Assembly: GCA_023419535.1 (NCBI GenBank)
Contig: JAEZXX010000021.1
Span: 1 to 9,795, forward strand
Direction: 5' to 3'
Length of the DNA stretch: 9,795 bases
Origin: Pseudomonadota bacterium
GTDB taxonomy: Bacteria; Pseudomonadota; Alphaproteobacteria; Rhizobiales; Rhizobiaceae
Of this stretch, positions 5,720 to 9,795 are shown piece after piece; positions within the stretch are counted from its first letter, which is position 1; every line of letters begins with the position of its first letter. The notes beneath the pieces were generated by a model, which searched no databases, was not told the DNA's origin, and worked only from the letters and a program-made list of their open reading frames with translations. A program made the position numbers and the translations under genes.

Positions 5720-6898
5720 TCAGTTCTGCCAGCCGAGATCCGGCGTGTCGGGATAGCTCTCGATCTCGCGGTTCTCGTAGGTCCCGTCTTCCGCCTGCGC
5801 CACTTCGCGCAGATAGATGGTCTGGGTCGGCGAACGCGTCTCGGGATCGATGGTCATCGGGCCGCGCGGGCTTTCGAAGGACAGGCCCTTCACGGCCTCC
5901 ACGGCCGCCGCCGCGTCCTGCTCGCCGCCCGTCGCCTCGATCATGGCCGCGATGACGCGCATGCCGTCGAAGGCGCCCACCGCCGGGAAGGTGAGGTTCG
6001 CCGGGTTCTGGAGCGCGGCCCGCGCCGCTTCCACGAACTCGGCGTTCTCGGGGCTGTCGTGGGCGACCGAATAGTGGAACGTCGTCAGGAAGCCCTCGGC
6101 GGTCGCGCCGAGCGCCGGCAGGTCGCTCTCCTGCGTCAGGTCGCCGGGCGACAGGAAGGTGATCCCCGCATCCTTCAGGCCGTTGTCGGAATAGGCGCGG
6201 GTGAAGGCGAGTGTCGAGGGACCCGACGGCAGGAACGCGAACAGGCCCTGCGCGCCGCTGGCCCGAACGCGCTGCATGATGGGCGAGAAGTCGTTCGTCG
6301 CCATCGGCATGCGGATCTTCTCGACGATCGTGCCGCCGGCCTCCTCGAAGGCGGCGGAGAAGGCGTTCTCCGCATCGGCGCCCGGCCCGTAGTCCGACAC
6401 GACGGTGATGACGCTCTCGATGCCGCGCTCGCGGGCGACGGCGGCCATCGGCGCGGAGGTCTGCGGAAGGGTGAAGGAGGTGCGCACGATCAAGGGCGAC
6501 TGCGCGGTGATCGCCGAGGTCGCCGCGTTGAAGATGACGAGCGGCACGTTCGCCTCTTCCAGGAGAGGCGCGATGGCGAGGGCGTCCGGCGTGAAGTAGA
6601 CGCCCGCCAGATACTGCACCCCGTCCGAGACCACGAGCTCCTGGGCCAGCGCCCTCGCCCGCGCCGGGTCGGCGGCCGGCAGGTCGCGGTAGACGATCTC
6701 GATCTCGTCGTCGCCCACGGTCGTGCCGTTCAGCGCGAACCAGGCGTCGATGCCGGCCTGGAAGTTCTGGCCCTGGTTGGCATAGGGGCCCGAGAAGGGC
6801 CCGATCACGCCGACGCGGATCGTGTCGGCGAGCGAGGTCGTGGCCGACAGGGCCAGGGCGGCGGCGGCAAGAAGTCCGAGGACAGGCAGGCGTTTCAC
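5720..6898 (-). CDS. Periplasmic substrate-binding protein of Liv-class ABC importer (aromatic acid inferred)
   Basis: This 392-residue secreted protein belongs to the type I periplasmic binding fold (Peripla_BP_6/LivK-like). A clear Sec signal covers residues 1-24, a KR start, a Leu/Ala core and a cleavage point after SLA. There is no lipobox Cys, so it should be free in the periplasm. The mature N-terminus TIRVGVIGPFSGPYANQGQ is characteristic of the family. The start is GTG at 6898: GGGAGGAA lies 8 nt upstream, and the signal peptide begins exactly there. The open frame continues 38 codons further, but that would put a charged non-signal tail in front and run through the promoter region. 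The gene heads the transporter operon and is preceded by a perfect PcaQ-type palindrome at 7015-7030. By context it most likely binds protocatechuate or 4-hydroxybenzoate, like PcaM of Sinorhizobium. The ligand-contact residues cannot be judged by eye. Confidence 0.88.
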   Translation of the reverse strand: MKRLPVLGLLAAAALALSATTSLADTIRVGVIGPFSGPYANQGQNFQAGIDAWFALNGTTVGDDEIEIVYRDLPAADPARARALAQELVVSDGVQYLAGVYFTPDALAIAPLLEEANVPLVIFNAATSAITAQSPLIVRTSFTLPQTSAPMAAVARERGIESVITVVSDYGPGADAENAFSAAFEEAGGTIVEKIRMPMATNDFSPIMQRVRASGAQGLFAFLPSGPSTLAFTRAYSDNGLKDAGITFLSPGDLTQESDLPALGATAEGFLTTFHYSVAHDSPENAEFVEAARAALQNPANLTFPAVGAFDGMRVIAAMIEATGGEQDAAAAVEAVKGLSFESPRGPMTIDPETRSPTQTIYLREVAQAEDGTYENREIESYPDTPDLGWQN

Positions 6899-6985
6899 GG
6901 TCGGTTCCTCCCATTGCGGCGATCTCGCCGGCGCGGCGGGACGGACCACGCCCTGCCGTCCTTGGATTAGCAAGCGGCGCCAAGG

Positions 6986-7001
6986 CTTGGAAGCATCCAA
7001 G
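6986..7001. promoter_or_regulatory. Inverted repeat CTTGGA-N4-TCCAAG upstream of transporter operon
   Basis: CTTGGA-AGCA-TCCAAG is a perfect 6-bp inverted repeat containing a T-N11-A pair (T6988, A7000). It lies 29 bp centre to centre from the PcaQ box, on the transporter side, where the -35 region would be expected. Additional CTTGG or CCAAG copies sit at 6961-6965 and 6980-6984. It may be the promoter-proximal PcaQ contact or the site of a second regulator. Confidence 0.4.
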
Positions 7002-7014
7002 ACGGCGGCCATCC

Positions 7015-7030
7015 ATAACCCTTAGGTTAT
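7015..7030. promoter_or_regulatory. PcaQ operator upstream of the transporter operon
   Basis: ATAACC-CTTA-GGTTAT is a perfect palindrome with a 4-nt centre. It matches the PcaQ operator I recall for Sinorhizobium (ATAACC-N4-GGTTAA) at all but the last base. It begins 117 nt upstream of the binding-protein GTG and ends 5 nt short of the pobR stop. Its centre would lie about 64 bp upstream of a start site placed by the weak -10-like GCTAAT (6971-6966), the classic LysR activator position. A degenerate relative lies ahead of pcaD. Confidence 0.75.
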
Positions 7031-7035
7031 CGCTC

Positions 7036-7944
7036 TCAGTCGGGCGGAGGTGCATCGTCGGCAGCCCGGCGGAAGCGCAGCGGGCTGAAGCCGGTGCGCT
7101 GGCGGAAGAACCGGCTGAAATAGGCGGCGTCCTCGAAGCCCAGGCGGTAGGCGACCTGCCCCACCGGCAGCGCCGTATAGGTGAGAAGGCGCTTGGCCTC
7201 CACGAGACGCCTGTCCTGAATGAGCCGTGCGGGCGAGCGCCCCGTCACCGCCCGGCAGACCCGGTGGAGATGGGCGAGCGACACGCCGGTGCGCCGGGCG
7301 TAGTCCGGCAGCGGCCGGGGATCGGCGTAGTCCGCCTCCACCGCTTCCAGGAAGCGCCGGACGAGGGCGGCGACCGGCCGCTCGCCGGCGGCGGCCCCCT
7401 CGCGGGCGCCCCCGTGGCGCGCGGTCCACAGCGCCAGCAGCGTCGCGCGCGACAGGAGCGCCGCCTCCCGTCCCGGCGCGATGGTCTGGTGGTCGCGCAG
7501 GAGGGTGCGGGAGAGGAACTCCGCCTCCTCCCAGTCCGGATCGCCCTCCGGCACGCAGACGACGCAGAAGCGTGTCAGCCGGGGCAGGACGGCGGGGGCG
7601 AGCGCCAGCCCCGAGGCGAGAAGCGAGGCCGGCACGCTGACGACGATGCCGACGGTGCCGGGGGTGAAGTCGTAGGCGTGGACGCAGAGCGGCGGGACCC
7701 AGGCGAGGGAGCGGGCGGGAAGCGCGAAGCGCTCCCCCTCCGCGCTCGCCTCCGCGTGCCCCTCCGTGATCAGCAGCGCCTGGAACAGATGGGAATGCCG
7801 GTGCGGCGCGATGCGCCAGTCGAAGCCGAGCGACCGGCTGGAGATCGTCTCGGCGTGGACGGCGCGGGGTCCATGCGGCGCGTCGGCCTCGCCGTAGAGG
7901 GCATAGACGGGGATGTCCTGTCGTCGGGCGCCTGGCGTCGGCAT
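7036..7944 (-). CDS. pobR: AraC-family regulator, probable PobR
   Basis: This 302-residue protein has an N-terminal cupin-like sensing domain, with HRHSHLFQALLITEGHAEA at residues 48-66 and a PxRSLAWVPPLCVHAY stretch at 77-91. The C-terminal AraC double helix-turn-helix covers about 192-295: VSLAHLHRVCRAVTGRSP, then the signature VGQVAYRLGFEDAAYFSRFF and RQRTGFSP. AraC-type PobR activates pobA in response to 4-hydroxybenzoate in rhizobia and relatives. Here the gene is divergent from pobA across 134 bp, which is the main reason for the name. The ATG at 7944 is preferred. The frame extends 20 codons to a TTG at 8004, but the extra residues are unlike AraC N-termini and would use up the divergent promoter region. 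No strong ribosome site precedes the ATG, so the start is less certain than the function. Confidence 0.85.
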   Translation of the reverse strand: MPTPGARRQDIPVYALYGEADAPHGPRAVHAETISSRSLGFDWRIAPHRHSHLFQALLITEGHAEASAEGERFALPARSLAWVPPLCVHAYDFTPGTVGIVVSVPASLLASGLALAPAVLPRLTRFCVVCVPEGDPDWEEAEFLSRTLLRDHQTIAPGREAALLSRATLLALWTARHGGAREGAAAGERPVAALVRRFLEAVEADYADPRPLPDYARRTGVSLAHLHRVCRAVTGRSPARLIQDRRLVEAKRLLTYTALPVGQVAYRLGFEDAAYFSRFFRQRTGFSPLRFRRAADDAPPPD

Positions 7945-8078
7945 CGCGGCTCGCTGGAAGAGAGAATCGTCCAAATCTTTGCGCCGGGGCGGCCCGTGCC
8001 GCAAGGCCCGGGACCGGGCGATAAGGGCCGGTGCGCGGAGCTTCGGCCCAAGGCGGCATCGACGCAGCGAGGTTCATC
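7945..8078. promoter_or_regulatory. Divergent pobR-pobA intergenic region
   Basis: This 134-bp gap must hold both promoters and the PobR site. Its only AT-richer part is about 7961-7981, nearest pobR. A GC-rich inverted repeat, GCCCGG-GA-CCGGGC, sits at 8006-8019. I see no convincing sigma-70 hexamers and no copy of the PcaQ box. The pobA ribosome site GAGG is at 8069-8072. Confidence 0.45.
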
Positions 8079-9257
8079 ATGCAGGCGAGGACGCAGGTCG
8101 CGATCATCGGCAGCGGTCCGTCCGGGCTTCTCCTCGGCCAGCTGCTCGGCCGGGCCGGCATCGACACGGTCATCCTGGAGCGCTCCACCCGCGCGCACGT
8201 CCTGTCGCGCATCCGGGCCGGCGTCCTGGAGCGGGGCACCGTCTCGCTCCTCGAGGAGGTCGGCGCCGCCGACCGTCTCCACCGCGAGGGCCTCGTCCAC
8301 GACGGCGTCGAACTCGCCTTCGACGGAATGCGCCACCGCCTCGACCTCGCCGAGCTGACCGGCGGCGCGCACGTCACCGTCTACGGCCAGACCGAGGTGA
8401 CGCGCGACCTGATGGAGGCGCGCGAGGCGGCCGGCCATCCGACCGTCTTCGAGGCCGCCGACGTCGCCCTGCACGATCCGACCGGCGAGCGCCCCCGCGT
8501 CACCTGGACGGCGGACGGCGAGCGCCACGAGATCGCGTGCGACTTCGTCGCCGCCTGCGACGGCTATCACGGCGTCGGGCGCCGCTCGATCCCCGCGGAG
8601 GCGCTCGAGGTCTTCGAGCGCGTCTACCCCTTCGGCTGGCTCGGGCTTCTAGCCGACGTGCCGCCCGCGGCGGAGGAACTCGTCTACGCCACCCACGAGC
8701 GCGGCTTCGCGCTTCTCTCCATGCGCTCGCTCACCCGCTCGCGCTACTACGTGCAGGTGCCGATGGAAGAGCGCGTCGAGGACTGGAGCGATTCGCGCTT
8801 CTTCGACGAGCTGCGCGCCCGCCTGCCCGCCGATCTGGCGAACGCCGTCACCGAGGGGCCGTCGATCGAGAAGTCGATCGCCCCCTTGCGCTCCTTCGTC
8901 GCCGAGCCGATGCGCTACGGCCGCCTGTTTCTCGCGGGCGACGCCGCCCACATCGTGCCGCCCACCGGCGCCAAGGGCCTGAACCTTGCGGCCGGCGACG
9001 TGCACTATCTGCGCGAGGCGCTTCTCGATCACTACGGCGGCGGGGGCGAGGCGGCGCTCGCCGCCTACTCGCCCCGCGCTCTCGCCCGCGTCTGGCGCGC
9101 CGAGCGCTTCTCCTGGTGGATGACGCGCATGCTCCATCGCTTCCCGCAGGACGACGGCTTCGAGCGGCGGATCGCGCGCGCCGAGTTCGAGCACGTCGCC
9201 TCGGTGCGCAGCGCGGGCGTCAACCTTGCCGAGAACTATGTGGGACTTCCCTACTGA
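8079..9257 (+). CDS. pobA: 4-hydroxybenzoate 3-monooxygenase (flavoprotein)
   Basis: This 392-residue protein is nearly the length of the Pseudomonas enzyme (394) and collinear with it at an offset of two. It hydroxylates 4-hydroxybenzoate to protocatechuate using FAD, NAD(P)H and O2, feeding the pca genes at the left of the window. The FAD-binding GSGPSG is at residues 11-16, the DG motif CDGYHGVGR is mid-protein, and the GD motif is LFLAGDAAHIVPPTGAKGLN (Asp288). Active-site residues are kept: Tyr203, Ser214, Arg216, Tyr224, Pro295, Asn302 and Tyr387, matching Tyr201, Ser212, Arg214, Tyr222, Pro293, Asn300 and Tyr385. The nicotinamide-selectivity residues differ: the Pseudomonas Gln34 and Tyr38 positions are Ser36 and His40. 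The protein ends at LPY, without the EEIE tail. The ATG at 8079 has GAGG 6 nt upstream and matches family N-termini; a 16-codon upstream extension has no such support. Confidence 0.97.
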   Translation: MQARTQVAIIGSGPSGLLLGQLLGRAGIDTVILERSTRAHVLSRIRAGVLERGTVSLLEEVGAADRLHREGLVHDGVELAFDGMRHRLDLAELTGGAHVTVYGQTEVTRDLMEAREAAGHPTVFEAADVALHDPTGERPRVTWTADGERHEIACDFVAACDGYHGVGRRSIPAEALEVFERVYPFGWLGLLADVPPAAEELVYATHERGFALLSMRSLTRSRYYVQVPMEERVEDWSDSRFFDELRARLPADLANAVTEGPSIEKSIAPLRSFVAEPMRYGRLFLAGDAAHIVPPTGAKGLNLAAGDVHYLREALLDHYGGGGEAALAAYSPRALARVWRAERFSWWMTRMLHRFPQDDGFERRIARAEFEHVASVRSAGVNLAENYVGLPY

Positions 9258-9283
9258 TTCCCGTCGACAGACGACCCGCCGCT

Positions 9284-9304
9284 CCTTAAGGCGATCTTAA
9301 GGCG
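9284..9304. repeat. CTTAAGGCG tandem pair forming a hairpin after pobA
   Basis: CTTAAGGCG occurs twice (9285-9293 and 9296-9304), starts spaced 11 nt. Because CTTAAG is self-complementary, the pair also forms a hairpin, CCTTAAG-GCGAT-CTTAAGG (9284-9302), 27 nt after the pobA stop. An outer CCCGCC/GGCGGG pair (9275-9280, 9301-9306) could compete. No U-tract follows. It may be a weak pobA terminator or an operator with one-turn spacing; neither can be settled by reading. Confidence 0.35.
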
Positions 9305-9330
9305 GGAATGGATAACCGCGGGTGTCTCGC

Positions 9331-9355
9331 GGAACGTTTCCCTCCCTGGAACGTA
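9331..9355 (+). promoter_or_regulatory. EcfG-like (general stress response) promoter candidate
   Basis: GGAAC (9331-9335) and CGTA (9352-9355) are separated by 16 nt. This resembles the alphaproteobacterial EcfG consensus GGAAC-N16/17-CGTT, with one mismatch in the -10. The seven bases GGAACGT also repeat at 9331-9337 and 9348-9354. The predicted start site is about 45-50 nt ahead of the DUF982 ATG, leaving a sensible leader. Short motifs of this kind arise by chance, so confidence is moderate. Confidence 0.4.
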
Positions 9356-9409
9356 TTGGGTCCACCCATTCGTAAGGCGGACTTTTCGGTTCGCCAGGAG
9401 GAGAGTTCG

Positions 9410-9712
9410 ATGAGCCACACCGTCTTCTCGCGGCCCGTCCGGATCTTCGTCGGCCTCGGCATGCCGAGGGAGATCGACAACGCCTTCCAGGCCTATGCCT
9501 TCCTCAGCGAACTGCCCAAGGACGGCCGCGAGCTGCGTGCCGCCCGCGAGGCCTGCCTCGCCGCCATCAACGGTCTCGGCACCGTGGAGCGCGCCCGCGA
9601 GGCCTTCGTGTCCTATGCCGACAAGGCGATGATGCTGGTCGACGACCTGGAACCGGCCGCGGTTCCGGCCAACGAGGCCGGTCTGGCGCCGAACCTACGC
9701 CTCGTCGGCTGA
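9410..9712 (+). CDS. DUF982 domain protein, function unknown
   Basis: This 100-residue soluble protein resembles DUF982, a small family found mostly in rhizobia and relatives and often present in several copies. The pattern is visible: FSRPVRIFVGLGMPREI (residues 6-22), a following AYAFLSELPKDGRELRAAREACLAAING (28-55), and a helical RAREAFVSYADKA (61-73). A tail of about 25 residues (NEAGLAPNLRLVG at the end) lies outside the domain. The start is ATG 9410, because AGGAGGAG at 9396-9403 sits 6 nt upstream and the family core begins directly after. An in-frame ATG at 9308 would absorb the promoter region and is not used. No signal peptide or membrane segment is seen. No biochemical role is known to me. 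It is separated from pobA by 152 bp and has its own promoter candidate, so it is probably not part of the aromatic pathway. Confidence 0.8.
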   Translation: MSHTVFSRPVRIFVGLGMPREIDNAFQAYAFLSELPKDGRELRAAREACLAAINGLGTVERAREAFVSYADKAMMLVDDLEPAAVPANEAGLAPNLRLVG

Positions 9713-9737
9713 CGTCTTCTCACGTCTCGAAGGCCCC

Positions 9738-9760
9738 GGCCGCCCACCCGCGCCGCGGCC
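9738..9760 (+). terminator. Weak terminator candidate after the DUF982 gene
   Basis: GGCCGC (9738-9743) and GCGGCC (9755-9760) form a 6-bp stem around an 11-nt C-rich loop, followed by ATTT. It lies 25 nt after the stop. The short T-run and long loop make it weak; in such GC-rich sequence it could be chance. Confidence 0.3.
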
Positions 9761-9763
9761 ATT

Positions 9764-9795
9764 TAGCGCTACAGAGCAAGTCCAGCCCAAGCGGA
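9764..9795. repeat. Possible edge of a rhizobial dispersed intergenic repeat (truncated)
   Basis: The end of the window carries AGCGCTACAGAGCAAGTCC followed by AGCCCAAGCGGA. It resembles, from memory, the left arm of dispersed palindromic elements common in intergenic DNA of Hyphomicrobiales (a GAGCAAGTCCAG core followed by an A/G-rich AAGYG segment). The rest would lie outside the window. This is recognition from memory without a search. Confidence 0.3.

Noticed and set aside
6899..7012. 38-codon upstream extension of the binding protein
   Set aside because: It would place non-signal sequence before a perfect signal peptide and translate the operator/promoter region; GTG 6898 has a strong ribosome site.
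5655..7055. 466-codon minus-strand open frame overlapping the binding-protein gene in another frame
   Set aside because: Arg/Gly/Pro-rich product with no family pattern; the binding-protein frame has a signal peptide, ribosome site and recognisable fold.
8006..8019. GCCCGG-GA-CCGGGC inverted repeat as PobR operator
   Set aside because: All-GC palindromes of this length are common by chance in this DNA, and AraC-type sites are usually direct repeats. Noted within the intergenic feature only.
7913..9289. 458-codon plus-strand open frame over pobA in another frame
   Set aside because: Arg/Ala-rich shadow frame; the pobA frame matches a characterised enzyme along its whole length.
9312..9327. 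ATAACC half-site (ATAACC-GCGG-GTGTCT) as a third PcaQ box
   Set aside because: Only the left half matches; the right half agrees at three of six positions, and the gene downstream has no pathway connection.
9308..9409. N-terminal extension of the DUF982 protein from ATG 9308
   Set aside because: The strong AGGAGGAG ribosome site is directly before ATG 9410 and the extension covers the promoter candidate.
1..9795. CRISPR arrays, insertion sequences, tRNA/rRNA genes, phage or defence genes
   Set aside because: No regularly spaced repeats, transposase motifs, terminal repeats, tRNA cloverleaf sequences or rRNA segments were seen on either strand.

Overview
The window is about 9.8 kb of very GC-rich DNA that reads as one gene set for taking up and degrading hydroxylated aromatic acids (4-hydroxybenzoate and protocatechuate). 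Gene order, the PcaQ and AraC-type PobR regulators, a rhizobial-type DUF982 protein and a PcaQ operator all point to an alphaproteobacterium of the Hyphomicrobiales (Rhizobiales). The species cannot be named from the sequence alone.

Layout. On the left, reading leftward, is pcaD-pcaC-pcaH, with pcaH cut off by the window start. These three encode enol-lactone hydrolase, 4-carboxymuconolactone decarboxylase and the beta subunit of protocatechuate 3,4-dioxygenase, and each start overlaps the previous stop by 4 nt. The LysR-type regulator gene pcaQ is divergent from them and reads rightward from 1409. Ending 18 bp from pcaQ and facing it is a five-gene ABC transporter operon of the branched-chain amino acid (HAAT/Liv) class. 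It reads leftward from 6898: periplasmic binding protein, LivH- and LivM-type permeases, LivG- and LivF-type ATPases. Next comes an AraC-family regulator (probable pobR, leftward), divergent from pobA (4-hydroxybenzoate 3-monooxygenase, rightward). The right end holds a small DUF982 gene with its own promoter-like region. The last ~30 nt may be the edge of a dispersed rhizobial intergenic repeat.

How it works together (family knowledge plus inference). 4-Hydroxybenzoate is hydroxylated by PobA to protocatechuate. PcaHG opens the ring to 3-carboxymuconate, PcaC decarboxylates the lactone formed from it, and PcaD hydrolyses the enol-lactone to 3-oxoadipate. The transporter resembles in gene order and context the PcaQ-regulated protocatechuate importer of Sinorhizobium (pcaMNVWX). 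The strongest regulatory signal is a perfect palindrome, ATAACC-N4-GGTTAT at 7015-7030, just upstream of the transporter operon. It closely matches the PcaQ operator as I recall it (ATAACC-N4-GGTTAA). A degenerate copy lies between pcaD and pcaQ, so one regulator probably controls both uptake and ring cleavage.

I found no CRISPR array, mobile element, tRNA or rRNA, and no clearly undescribed system. The points most worth following are the regulatory architecture, the altered cofactor-selectivity residues in PobA, a hairpin between the binding-protein gene and the permease genes, and an EcfG-like stress promoter candidate ahead of the DUF982 gene. No gene-free stretch exceeds about 150 bp.
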